Assembly: GCA_002803225.1 (NCBI GenBank)
Contig: NXFV01001466.1
Location: 1-50,164 of the forward strand
Length of the DNA stretch: 50,164 nt
Direction: 5' to 3'
Source of the DNA: Gamarada debralockiae
Taxonomy: Eukaryota > Ascomycota > Leotiomycetes > Helotiales > Hyphodiscaceae
Part shown: positions 22,594-33,857 of the stretch, one piece after another
How the letters are laid out: every line of letters begins with the position of its first letter
Numbering within the stretch: the stretch's first letter is position 1
The notes under the pieces: generated by a model
What the model was told of the DNA's origin: nothing
Databases searched by the model: none
What the model saw: the letters and a program-made list of their open reading frames with translations, nothing else
Program-made: the position numbers and the translations under genes

Positions 22594-25500
22594 ACTGAGC
22601 AGTTGAAAATAGCGCCCTAACCCTCCTCGAAATAAAACTGCACGACGATTCTACACATTCAACCTCCGAAACTGAGCCACGGGACAGCGTTCGCAGTACC
22701 AGCAAACTACAACTCGCCGCGAACGCTCTAACGAAGTCCAGCGTCCTGAAAGACAAGATCACGCCTAGCTTCAATGCCGGCCGAGCACACTGGCTAGGCA
22801 ATCCCGTCTTATCAAATTGGAATGGTAACAATACGCATCTGCGCCAGGTACTCGGCGAGGTCAATACACTATACTTCGCGTGGAGCAAGAAAAAGCTAGC
22901 CCCATTTAACCCGACTACTGATGCAGCAGTCCTCCATACCGCTGCGATCTTACGCAAATGCGGGCTGCCTTGGTTCACTAATGGCATTTTCCTACCCAGT
23001 GAAAGTACCAGCAGTTGGCCGTTTCACTTCAAACATTTTGAACGTTTGGCAGTAGTTGCAAAAGGCACTCGAGCTGGCGAATCGGATCCCGAGGGCTATG
23101 TATGTTCGCGTAGTGAAGCCAATCAATACGCGCTACGCGCATTGCAGCAACAGGCGCATATTGACGCCCCCGGACAAGCACCGCTTTTACTATCATCGGA
23201 ACAAGCGCATGAAGGCGTCCGTATCGCTATCGAAAAATTTGCGCTTAGGTATTTGATTCTACCTGTCGATGCCGCTGGGGCACTCAACATCGACGAATTA
23301 AGACGCACGTTGCTATCTCCAACTTGTGCAAAGTGCCCGGTAATCTTTGCTGCGACATTGGCCAACCATCTCGGAGGGGACGATGATTTAGTTGCTATAA
23401 CGCTGGCGCTCGCGGCTCATCGTCGCACTTACAACGTACCTGTCTATTTACACGTGGATGCGGCGCGGTCATTCGACTATCGAAGTACTTTGTCGGATAC
23501 ACAACGCATTGCGCTTGGCTTGCCACGCTTACTCTTGCGACATCCCCAGGCAGTGCCGCCCAGTGGCGATGTCTTTGCGGCTTCTATTGTTGCCGGTGGT
23601 CTCAACTTGGCTGACCCACCACATGTGGTGATCCTCAAGCACCGGGCTGTCGGCAGGTCTGGTCGCCATATTGAGTATGTGCAAGGAAGAGACAGTACTG
23701 TCTCAGGCTCACGAGATGCGTTGAATGGCCTGATGGTCGCCCTTCAGGAGCTTCGCTTTGGCGAAGAGGGTATGGGGCAAATATTTGCACGCTGCGCTAT
23801 GTTGCGCAACCATCTTTGCGCAAACCTACACGCTGCAGGCTTGGAGGCAACAACTGCCGCCGGTAATTTGGACGTTGTCCTAAAAACCTCAACGCCCCTA
23901 CCCCCAGAGATGGTGTCACACTGGGGTCTCGTGGCCTTGTCATCACAAACGTACATGCTGACCCTTCAACCAAGCGTCACGGCCGAGCATATTCGCGTAT
24001 TCATCCACGATATTACGGGTACTACAGGCGTGAATATCCCTGATAACAACATCGGATTGAATACCTACCATGTGCCCGAGGCCATTGTCGAAGAGCTGCG
24101 CCGCACCACTGCGAGTTGGCAGGCGCTGTCACGGCGCTCATGTGGATATCCCGGCAACCAATCAACATTGTCAGCCCTCGGCCCCGTGGTGGGTCGCATC
24201 CTAACCAAAGCCATACCACGCGTTTGGGTGGATAATCGTGTTGTGGATATCATTGACGACCTCAAGGATAGACTGGGCGTCTCTCTAGGCGAGCGCAAGC
24301 GTTTTGTAGGAGGCATTACCTCTGGCAGCACCATGGGCAATCAAGTTGGACTTTTGACCGCCTTGCGCCACTGCCCGTATGGCACGATTTATATGTCAAC
24401 ATCATCTCATTACAGCGTTAAGAAGACTGCCGAAGACAATGATGCTATTATGCAACGCTTTGGCGTGGGCAGTGCTCCGCGCTTTGCAGAGGTGGAGGCC
24501 GACGCCTTTGGCTGCATGATCCCTGAGGCGCTGGCACGACTTGTGCGACGTGATAGAGACCTAGCGCAGTCGCGCGGCGAGCCGCACCAGGTGGTGTTGC
24601 TCGCCAACTTTGGCACGACATTCTCCGGAGCCACCGACAATATTGTTGCTTTGCAGAATGCCCTTGCTGCAATAGGCACCCGGATCGATTATATTCATGC
24701 CGATGGTGCACTCAATTTTGGTGCTGGCGTTAGCGGCATCCGGCTTGGTGCTCCTGACGAGCCCGTGCAAGATGTCCATGGCAAGCTCGTCGTGCAAGGT
24801 ATCACCATAAGCAACCATAAGTTCCCGGGCTTGAGGGTATCAGGCCAGGTAGTATGTTTTGCACCGCCCGATGGCAAACTTGCTGCAATGGAATCACAAG
24901 CTGATCCTCATGTCGTCTTTGAAATGTGGCTTTATAATCAGCTCTTTAAGCGCGAGGATATCGAGATGCTACGCAACTACTGCATGAAGAACGCCAATCG
25001 CCTTCGTGACTTGCTGCGGAATGCTGGTATTGGAATACGCGCCAACAACACTTCCTTTATCACGATCATCGAGCGCCAAGCAATTTGGCTCATCAATGAT
25101 TTCGGTCTCCTTTACAATGAGGACTGGGTGCATTTTATCACCATGCCGCATATTACACCTGAATTGGTGGACACATTTGCCACCGCCTTGATTACGGAGC
25201 GTGCCAGCATATCGCATGTATTAGCAGCCTTAGATGCAGAAGCTGCGGCCATCTTTCAGCGGCCGCTAGGCTCTGTTAAACTGACGCGCCTCGATTGCCG
25301 GAATGAGGCACAGCTGCGCCAAGTCAGCGTAACCATGCAGGCGGCAACAGATCTACCACTCCACTTAGCTACACTAGACATCAATGAGCTAGTCGACGAA
25401 TTGAAGCAGAAGTGGGCACGTGGCGCGATGTCGTTTGTCGCCATGAGTAGTCACAAACCGATGGCTCTCTTCGCTTTCCTCATGGAAGCCACGCCCCAGC

Positions 25501-25685
25501 GGCAGTTGATTCCGAAGATGATTTTTACCCATCCCAATGCCTTGGATATCGATCATACGCGTGCCGAAGTGCAGCGTCAGCGGGTAGTGCAACTCGCCGA
25601 TACGCTCATCCTGCGACTCGTTGACAACGGTGTGCTGTCAGGGGCAACACGTGATCATCAGTTAGCCGAGAAGCGGGGTATTTAA
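22594..25685 (+). CDS. Tandem group II PLP-dependent decarboxylase, intronless
   Basis: A single frame is open from just after TGA (about 22591) to TAA at 25683-25685, about 1030 codons, with no intron. Two group II decarboxylase folds lie in a row. Domain 1: CSRSEANQYAL in place of the GGTEAN block, SSEQAHEG, YLHVDAARSF with the cofactor Asp, and VSGSRDALNGLM; at the expected HK site it reads ASIVAGGLN, so the Schiff-base lysine appears lost. Domain 2: GGITSGSTMGN, SSHYSVKKTAED with the stacking His, IHADGALNFG (His codon 24696) and ISNHKFPGLRVSG with Lys at 24819-24821, closest to histidine-decarboxylase-like enzymes; a C-terminal extension of about 150 residues follows. Domain 2 should decarboxylate an amino acid, substrate unknown. 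Start unclear: the first in-frame ATG is 23733; TTG exists at 23046. Codon choice (many GCG, CGC, GGC) differs from Dicer, suggesting transfer from a bacterium, which is inference. Confidence 0.75.
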
Positions 25686-25805
25686 AGCCCTGCGGGGTTC
25701 ATGATAGCTTTATCGTCTGTCTCATTCTCCCATATCATCTGTAACATGCCCTACTCATTCGTGTGCCTGACAACACATCAGTTCACCCAATTTATGGATC
25801 AGCAT

Positions 25806-26140
25806 TGAGAAGTTGGGAGAGCAGCATGTTCTTACCCTGACTAGCGTGGCCAATGTTGGTTGGAACGCTAATCCCTTCCTTATTGGGTCTAGTCTGTATT
25901 TTCCCCTCTTTTATAGGATAAAGGGCATATCCCCCTCCTTGATTTTTTACGCTCCTTAGATATCAAGATAGTCAAGAATTATATGATATTTCGTCCCGAA
26001 AACCGTCCCAACTGACAGCCAAACTCCCGTTGACATACAAATATCAGGGAAGATGGAAAGAAGCCGAAAACCTATTGACGAGAGCTATAGACAAAAGTTC
26101 AAAGCAGCTAGGGCAGGCTCAATCATTGACTCAGATGTCA
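25806..26140 (+). pseudogene. TPR repeat fragments (NLR-like scraps 2 and 3)
   Basis: Two pieces of kinesin-light-chain-type TPR: EKLGEQHVLTLTSVANVGWN at about 25806-25868 and TYKYQGRWKEAENLLTRAID with KSSKQLGQAQSLTQ at about 26027-26130. They are separated by T-rich sequence with no homology. They look like the remains of a TPR-type STAND gene; no NB-ARC or NACHT part was seen nearby. Confidence 0.7.
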
Positions 26141-26239
26141 CCTCTGCCGACCGACTTGGGAAGAATGATAGCATTTCCGCCCGTCAGTAGCCCATTCGAT
26201 GTGTTGATAGGTCTAGACAGTACGGTGATATCTGGGGGA

Positions 26240-26309
26240 GACCGAAGAGCTGGATAAGGCCGAAGAGCTGGGGAAGTCCGAGGAGCTGGAGAAGGCCGAG
26301 GTCCTGAAG
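26240..26309. repeat. 18-bp tandem repeat, about 3.8 copies
   Basis: Units near GCCGAAGAGCTGGAGAAG run without gaps. On the plus strand they encode a charged (A/S)EEL(D/G/E)K period. They directly follow the TPR scraps and may be an eroded coiled linker of the same lost gene. Confidence 0.75.
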
Positions 26310-26339
26310 TCAAGTTGTAGATATATGCGAAGGGTTGAA

Positions 26340-28940
26340 CTCTGGAAGAAAGGGTAGAGATTTTGAATTGAAGCTTACGAAGCCTATTTTTGGACTAGCG
26401 CCATATGCATCTCAGTATCAGGGTTCTCATAACAACACGATGAATGGGTCTTTGGGGTCGAAGAGCTTCTTTCTTAGAGGTCAGCTGGCCCAAATCTGGC
26501 TTGCTGGATCAGCTGTCACAGGAAGTCGTGGCGAGATGCTGCTGGCGGCGAAGGGGAAATTGGCAGGATGTCTGGAAGGGAAGTCATAGAGGCAGCTGCC
26601 GCGAGATTGTGTCCTCAAAAGACGTTGTGAGGACAGGTATTGAAGGGTTACATTGATGCTCTGTTCGTCGGTTGGCAATCGCTGGGCTTCACGTCTGAGA
26701 ACTGAAATAAGTATTAGTTAAGCTGAATGATGGCGGGTGAAAACATAATGAATTGCGAAATGTCACGACCGTCTCAGCCACGGTATCAAATCAGACTATA
26801 CTTAATCGGTAAGTTATATGCAACCCTCGAGTGCCGCCTATGCGGAAATATTATGTGCGAAATTGGTTGAAACCGACTTTTATCCACATCGGTTGCTTTC
26901 CTTGGGAGAAAACATGTATCCAGAAGCTTGGTCATTACTCGTTTCTACTTATTCTAAAGTATTTTTGTAGGTTAAGATAATGATATGGTAACCATTTTTT
27001 TCCTTTGTATTGTCGGAGCATACTCTGGAGACATTTGGTCGGACCCTGAGCTCATTTGTGGTGGCCTTAGTGCAAAGTTGGTTGGTGTTATGATTGCTTT
27101 GTATACCTCACTTGTTTCGAGACCCATTTTCGGCCTTCTTTCTACTATCACCGCCAGACTTTTGCCTCTACGAGTTATTGTACTAGGAAACTACTGGAAG
27201 CTCTTATCCAACTTTCGGCCATTCAAAGCTGCTATTAATTGGTTTACTTGTCTCCGTTTGTGCTGTTCGAGCTTCGACTTAGTTTTTTGTACATCTTTTA
27301 TACTGTTCATTCGAGAGTGCAGGTCTTTTTTTTGATGTTTTCTCTCGTGATATTAACAATGTGCCAATTATCCTTTGGAGTCACGGTGTATTTGAAGAAA
27401 GTCGTTACAGCCTTAGTCGCAGCTTCCTTTGTTATGTCTTCTGGAGGAGAAATATTCGATGATTGTTGAGGAAGGAGGGAGGCGGCAAGCGATGGATTGC
27501 AAATTTGGCTTCTGCACTAAGAGTCGCAATTGGGTGCCGATTATGTTTTTAGGGAATAGTGGCCGTAGGATGGTTAGAATAATAAAAACCTTCTTTTTAA
27601 GTGTTTTATAAAAGGCAAGCGATGGATTGCAAATTTGGCTTCTGCACTAAGAGTCGCAATTGGGTGCCGATTATGTTTTTAGGGAATAGTGGCCGTAGGA
27701 TGGTTAGAATAATAAAAACCTTCTTTTTAAGTGTTTTATAAAAATAAGGATAAGAATTTCCTGTGATATTGGTTAATCGGGAAGTAATTATGATTTTTAG
27801 CTTATTATTTATGAATCTTTTTAGATGACTTAACATCTTGCTTCTTCGCGTTAACTGCGACTTTTGTTTTAGGTATTACGGAGTTCGAGTATGATTGTGG
27901 AGGCGGTGAGAGTAAACCCGATGGTAAAGTGGATGTTAGAGATGGAGATGGAGATGGAGGCGGGCTTAGGTGCGAGAATATCAGATGCGACGGTTTTTGG
28001 ACAAGTTCGTAGCTTGCTTTATTTGCTCCTTTTGTTAGATCTTGGAGTGAGTTGTTGTAGTAAGTGATATGCTTCCTGTCTTTGAGTCAGTAGGGTTATA
28101 ACTGAGTACAAATTTATAAGAGTAGGGGTTACATCCAGTGGTAAGCCGAACGACAGCTACCATTACCCCATTACTTGGAGATGAAGCAGTAGCACGTTAA
28201 GCAGCGCCTTATCTGTTACTTCTGTAATCTTCTCTAGTGATTCCTTCAGGAACAGGACTATATTCTGGTTAATATTGGGCCTGAGAACCTGAGTTATCTT
28301 CTTTATGGTGGTGTGGCTTTGTTCCAAAATAAGCTGGAAGTGAGAAATACTGGCTTCTGTGAGTTGCCGTACTTCTTGATTAAGGATTATAGTACACGTT
28401 ATTATACATTTGTGTGTGGAAGTACTTGTTATCTTATTTAAGGGACTGCGGGTGATTGAAGTGAGTTTAAGAATAAAGGCAACCTGAGCACAACTTTCGT
28501 GTACCGTTGCGATTTGGGCTTTGATACTGTTTATATATTTTTGATACAATTTGGTTTATTATAATTGTGTTGCTTTTGATAGTGTTTTTGCTGTGTAAGT
28601 TGTGTTGGGATCTTGTTTGTTAATGCGAGGAGACTGACGACTAAGATTTCTGTCAATTTCACAGGTTAGATCGAGTGAATCCCATTCCAAGTCATTTACT
28701 TCGATTGACAAATAGAATCGTTACTATCCGCATCAATGTACAAAATCTGACCTGTATCTTGACCTTGGGGCATGCGATTAATTGAGGCTGAATAAACCCC
28801 TGAGGCGCTTCATCGACATGAATTGGGAAGGTTCCTCATCTGATGCGCTTTATACTAGTTCTCTAAGAACCGATTTTCGTGTTCAATTTGAGCTTTTGAA
28901 TTAGTTTGGAGTTCGCGGACATTTCTTTCGTGCACATTTG
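26340..28940. other. Accessory sequence, no confident gene
   Basis: Apart from the duplication at 27484-27743, nothing was recognised. A 116-codon plus frame (26985-27335) is hydrophobic but starts in AT-rich sequence, and a 128-codon minus frame (28163-28549), rich in Ile, Thr and Leu, has no known motif. I do not call either a gene. Confidence 0.4.
27484..27743. repeat. Perfect 130-bp tandem duplication
   Basis: The 130 bases 27484-27613 are repeated, by eye without any difference, at 27614-27743 (start GGCAAGCGATGG, end GTGTTTTATAAAA). Complete identity in a RIP-affected region points to a recent event or to an assembly artefact. Confidence 0.9.
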
Positions 28941-28944
28941 ACAC

Positions 28945-29792
28945 TGGTGTATCATTTTCAAAATATGAGTGATATCGCTATATATCATAGGGTCTATGGC
29001 CATAACTACCAGTTATCACCATTTATTGCCAATATTACTATTTTATGGCGAAATGGCCACAAATATATGGCGCTTTCGATTCTTATTGGCCGCAGAACTC
29101 GGATCGTTGTAATAGGGGGGGCTAGGGGAGGCCGGGGCCAGTTCCATAACCTTGAAACCTTCTGAAACGTAAGATCTACAAAGGATTATTATCCAGGGTT
29201 TTAGATATCAGCGAAGCGTCCTTAGAAACACTATTTTGTATCAAATTAAGACATTCTACTGGGCGTTTATGCCCCGGGTTCCAAGCCTTTGTTAGTACTA
29301 CTACATATAGAAGTCCGCATCCTCTTGATTTTCGACCTTGATAAATTCTATTCTCTTTCTAAGAGTGCTTAAGTATTTAACTAGTTAAAGGCTACTTCAA
29401 GATTTCAAAAAAAAGGCTTGAATTGCTTTAGATACAGTTGAAGTGGATGTGACAGATAAGGAGGTTCAGTGGCTAGTAACGCGTAGTAGGAGAGGGGTAA
29501 GAACGAAGAGGGCGAGGAAGACTAAGACTCTTTTATAAATTAGATTAGTACCTTGGGACTGGTTTTTAGGAGAGATGTTGGAGCTTTATTGATTTTGGGC
29601 ACTTGGTGCTAGTACTGATATTTGTAAATAACCTCAAAAAATATAACCAAATATAGCTATTTCCTATCAATATGACTGTTCCGATAAGGCTTAGATCGAA
29701 TCGAAATCACCATATATATATGGCCATATCGATAAAATATCACCATATTTGAAAATATGGTGATATTCCCATATTGCGAAAATAATACACCA
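28945..29792. mobile_element. 848-bp terminal-inverted-repeat element (non-autonomous)
   Basis: The left end TGGTGTATCATTTTCAAAAT and the right end, read in reverse complement, TGGTGTATTATTTTCGCAAT start identically and stay similar for about 38 bp. The four bases outside are ACAC on both sides (28941-28944 and 29793-29796), a candidate target-site duplication. The inside has no transposase frame. The family is not recognised. Confidence 0.65.
29736..29767. repeat. 15-bp stem hairpin near the right end of the element
   Basis: AATATCACCATATTT and AAATATGGTGATATT are perfect inverted copies separated by GA. The structure lies 25 bp inside the right terminus of the 848-bp element. Confidence 0.85.
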
Positions 29793-29796
29793 ACAC

Positions 29797-30360
29797 CACC
29801 TGACTAAGGGAATCCATGACGGAAGTTCATATTTTGTTGCACATTGCAGCTCCCAAAGGAAATTAGCCATACTTAGTCAAGGAAAACTTAGCGACCAAAC
29901 TCTCTCTCTCTCTTCACAGCCCGTAACCTTGAAGGCACATTCAAGGCCTCACAATCAGCCATTTCGTCACAGGCTACTGCAGATCTAAGTTAAGTTAATG
30001 ATGTAAGCTTCTCGCATTAAGCTATAAGCTATCCCATATGCTCCTGTGTTGGCACATGCTGATCCATAATTTGGGTGAACTGATGTGTGGCCGACGACAA
30101 GCGCCTGGCAATTATCTGACTTTAATATCGATGCTAACGCCAATGCTAAGGCTATTAAGATGACATTATCCCTTTTCTCAGCACAGCAAAAGTCGCAGTT
30201 GGAACTATGTCATCATACCTAGCCTCGCCACTCCACTAACCACTAGGCACCAAGCCGTGACCTTTTCTCATCTTCTATACGAACCTGAGCTCTGACATTA
30301 AGCCCAGATCGCATGATGTGTCCTGTATTCTGATATTGGAAGGTGAATATGCCCAAATCA
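29797..30360. other. Intergenic, nothing recognised
   Basis: A (TC)n tract at about 29900 and no coding frame of note; flanks the decayed F-box-type gene at its 3' side. Confidence 0.35.
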
Positions 30361-31971
30361 TTAGGCTACCCAGGGCCGGCGTTGTCTCTGATTTTGGGAT
30401 CCTCGAGGATAGGTGGAGGCTTCAAACTTGAGAATTGTAAGATTGTTGCTAAATGAAAAGCGTTCTTGACAGAGCACGCGGAAGGTCCGAGAGACCTTTG
30501 CGCAAGCGTTTAGTGTTAAATAATCAGTAATTGCGATGATTCTGGCGTATATCTCAGTTGGGAGACGTCCGTTGCCAAAAACTGCGAGGTTCCGATTGGT
30601 TGCTGCACCGAAGAAATTCTGTAACGAGACAAAGCCTGAGTGTTTGCGACAGATTTGTTCCAGTGGACTGACAGTATTAGCCTCCCAGTTGTCATTAACA
30701 CTATCCTCATCACCATCACTCTTCCTACTTGCGTCGTAGATAGGTACCACCCTCGTGCGTTTGATCACCCTAACGCCATCTTTCATATATACCTCGAGCA
30801 TAATAGCATTAAAGATCGAAAGGACCACAATCTAATCTTGCCTTCAAGCCCATACCATACTACTTTCTCTATAGCTGGTTCCGTGTCTTTTTCAAAAACG
30901 GTGTCCGGCACAAGGCTGATTAGGACGTTCTCGAACCAATATATGCTACTTAGTGGAGCGGAGTCAGGCTCCTGGTCTGGAGAATGATATCCCGACCCAA
31001 AAAGAGGCATTAGTTTTGGCTCGCCACCTTCGTTTCGATCTATGAGATATTCACTAGACTTATGTTGGCGACAATGGCCATAGAATCGATTAGGGTCGTC
31101 AAAGTAGTCCTGGCCTGCGGCAAAAGACAAGATTGCAAAGGCTACCTCGCGGAAAGCGAAACTCTCGTGCCCCTACCCGGGGACGTATTCCCAGAAATCC
31201 GCAGCATACGGGGCCGTGGACTTCTCAAAGAGCATTATTGCAACGATTTGCTGTAGAGTAGCTTGGGAGGAAATATTGGTGTCGCTAATAGCTTCTACCG
31301 TCAAGTAGCTATACTTCTGATATGTCGTACGAGATTGTCGCGCTCGCCAGCGGCGTCATCAGCAAAGTAATCAGGCGGCTCAATACTAACTGAGCCTTCG
31401 GGACACATCTCAAAGGAAAACACGCTCCGATCTTCGTTGTCATTCTCGAAAGCTTAGATCCAGCGGTTGGGAGGGATATCCGAGAGATCGAAGAAGATCC
31501 AGTTGTTGACGGAGGAAGAGCTCGTTGTCGAGATCAATCACATAGACCCACTCAATCATAAGGTCATTCCCTCTGTTACAAAGAGCGGTGGGAAGTTCCT
31601 CGAGTTCGCTGTCTATTTCTCTCCAGGTGCGCTGCGCTTCGCCCTCATCGTATTTCTCGTGGGCAGTCTCTTCATTAGCAAGGAGGTCTTCTATCATGTC
31701 TTCAGGGACAGTAAGGACTTTGCTTTCGAGCTCTTCTGTTAAGTCGGCACAGAAGGTGCGTTCGCTCTCTAGTCACTCTACCAAAGACAGAGAGTTAGTT
31801 AAACTGTTCACTTAGAAGAAGGGGTGTTCAGCGTACCTTTGTATTGCTCCGGGTCAGTTGGAATATTGCTAACAAGTTCTCTGCCGAGTCCCTCCAATAA
31901 CTATCGTAATTGTTGTAATATATGAAGTATCGGTCGCCGAAGCGTATAATCCTTAGCCCTCTGGTGCCCAT
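30361..31971 (-). pseudogene. Decayed fungal F-box-like protein with N-terminal MGTRG motif
   Basis: The frame starts MGTRGLRIIRFGDRYFIYYN, the hallmark start of a widespread fungal family of unknown function, and continues YDSYWRDSAENLLA. A one-base shift leads to IPTDPEQYK. Later blocks are IEWVYVIDLDNELF, then in another frame SVNNWIFFDLSDIPPNRW and a stop, FSFEMCPEGSVSIEPPDYF, after another shift VEAISDTNISSQATLQQIV, a stop, AFAILSFAAGQDYF, and a last frame with an F-box-like segment LPTEIYARIIAITDYLTLNA, followed by KVSRTFRVLCQ. The whole length is present, with at least three frame changes and two stops. Function lost; any role in protein turnover would rest on the F-box resemblance alone. 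Confidence 0.75.
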
Positions 31972-32039
31972 GACGTGGCCGTAGTGAAGTTGAATGGATG
32001 ATGAAGTTGAATGCATGGTGGTGAATTTTGGATGGGTAA

Positions 32040-33040
32040 AGAATTATATCGTTCGACGACGGCTTGTTGATTGGTAGTAGTATGCAAACCCACTCCTGCT
32101 ACCTTAAAATCTACCGGAGGTACAGTGTTTTAGACCGCCTTCACTCACAGAATTATTTTGTATGAGCAAGATAATTGGGGCGGGTGGAAGAACCAAGCGA
32201 TGTGACACCGTACAGGGTTGTGTCCGCGAATTAGTACTCACTCTGAAGAAGCTATCAATAACGAGGCGCTTAGTGTGTTGCGACCGTCCAGATTCTAATT
32301 GATTGATTGGGTTTTACTGTAAGGCTCGCGAGGATAGTCTCGCTAGTGATGTCCACAGTTGGTTACGGAGTAAGTCCACTGCAAACAATCCCCTACAGTA
32401 TTAAGTCAAGCTTCCAAATACTCAGTAAGCAGACTTCGAATATGCTTGTTATTCTCGCTGCGGTTTTCGTTGTCTTGTCTTCACCACAATTACTCAATTT
32501 ATCCTGTTGACACTTCTAATTTGAGATCAACAACAACAGGAAGAGAAATTAGCCAGGACTGGGTGATTACGGCTCCAAGAGTGAACGAAGTGTTGAACTT
32601 TAGGGGCAAAATTGGAGAGAACCTTTTCGATGGGTCAGCTCAATGTCTCGTTATGCTTCTGGCTGTGCCTGTCCTGCCGGTGGACTCAGTATAAGATCCT
32701 ATACTTGTCTCAATCTTACCAAGCTCTGATGATCGCCGAAGCCAGGATCGGGTTAAGGGAACAAGGAGGTGTAACCGACATCCCTGCGGGGCGAAAATCC
32801 TATACTAGCGAGCGTGTCTGGATGTTCCGCGCTGAGTTTCGTTTTGCTCGTCTCTATCACTTGCACCCCTAGTGTCACGACGCTAACTAAGGTTCTGGGG
32901 ATCAACCTCAATTCTCTAGCTAACTAGTCGATATAATGAGAATATTAAGCTAGAAAGGAAAGAAAGAAAAGAAGGAGAGAAGAGCTTAAGAGCTAAACGT
33001 GTATATATATATATATATAGTTGCTAGTGTAATAGCCTTG
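32040..33040. other. Repeat-rich spacer
   Basis: No gene recognised. It ends in a GA-rich tract near 32950-32990 and a (TA)n run at 33002-33019 and leads into the inverted-repeat region. TGTCACGACGC at 32873 resembles the start of some fungal LTRs, but no second copy was found. Confidence 0.35.
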
Positions 33041-33045
33041 GTCAT

Positions 33046-33377
33046 CACGCGATCTAAGCTAGGTTCTTACAATTGCAAAAACCCTGCACGTATACGCACG
33101 TGACTCATGTGGGACTTGCTGTCAGGTTCCTCACACTAAGCTAGGGAGAGAAGAAGAGCTTTAAGAAGAGCTCAAACTTATATATAAGACTCTGCTAAGC
33201 TACACTAGGCATAATAGCACTAAGATTGCATTTAGAACTACGCTAATGTTGAGCCCTGGCTTAATAAATGCATATGGCCTTGAAGGGGTTGATGTCTAAG
33301 GATCTAAGGCACTCGGGATTTTCCTGAGTTAGTCACGTAGTTCTTACAATTGTAAGAACTCTCGCTTAGATCACGTG
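33046..33377. repeat. Inverted repeat of about 38 bp around a 332-bp unit
   Basis: The left arm CACGCGATCTAAGCTAGGTT with CTTACAATTGCAAAAAC (33046-33083) matches the reverse complement of the right arm ending CTTAGATCACGTG at 33377. The right arm holds a perfect 22-bp palindrome AGTTCTTACAATTGTAAGAA+CT at 33339-33360. It may be a MITE or nested LTR ends; the class is not settled. Confidence 0.6.
33097..33135 (-). repeat. LTR-like end, copy 1
   Basis: On the minus strand it reads TGTGAGGAACCTGACAGCAA and goes on to ATGAGTCACGTG. About 33 of 38 bases match the plus strand at 50030-50068, mostly differing by transitions. It lies within the inverted-repeat unit at 33046. Confidence 0.55.
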
Positions 33378-33857
33378 GGGGCCAGAGCCATTATAATATT
33401 TAGCTTGAATCTCTACTGCTAATGACTAAATCGAGTGCTGTTTTAATTCGAATTCAATTACTACAAATAGGAAGCGGTACGCGTTCCTTAGAAGTCTGTA
33501 AAACATCAATTTAGAGGCCTGGACTTGGACTTAGAGAAGGCTCACTAGGCCGTGGGCCTATTCGAGAGTCCTAGGACTACGTAGAAGCTCGAGAGGTACG
33601 TGTGGGTATATCCTGAAAGTCTGGTATCTCAAGAATTCAAGGTGTTTTCGGTGTAGAAAATAAGACTTGGATATCCATTATATTGTTGATATTGAGATAC
33701 AGTAGAAAATCCGCCCATTTTTCTGCACGGCAGAATCGAGTCACATGACTATATTTCTAGAAGAAGTTGGAAGAATCTACATATTTGATTGGTCGAAACC
33801 CCTAGTAAGCCCCCTGGTAGTACCCCCTTGTAAGGTCAAGGAATTAACCTCAATTTA

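Noticed and set aside
22568..22987. 139-codon minus frame upstream of the decarboxylase
   Set aside because: It is antisense to the open plus frame whose translation resembles the decarboxylase N-terminus; no motif of its own.
26985..27335. 116-codon hydrophobic plus ORF
   Set aside because: Composition follows the T-rich DNA; no family resemblance and no splice or promoter context.
28163..28549. 128-codon minus ORF
   Set aside because: Ile/Thr/Leu-rich with no recognisable domain, in AT-rich accessory DNA; not enough to call a gene.
32873..33050. TGTCACGAC... as the start of an LTR
   Set aside because: No matching end or second copy was found within the window.
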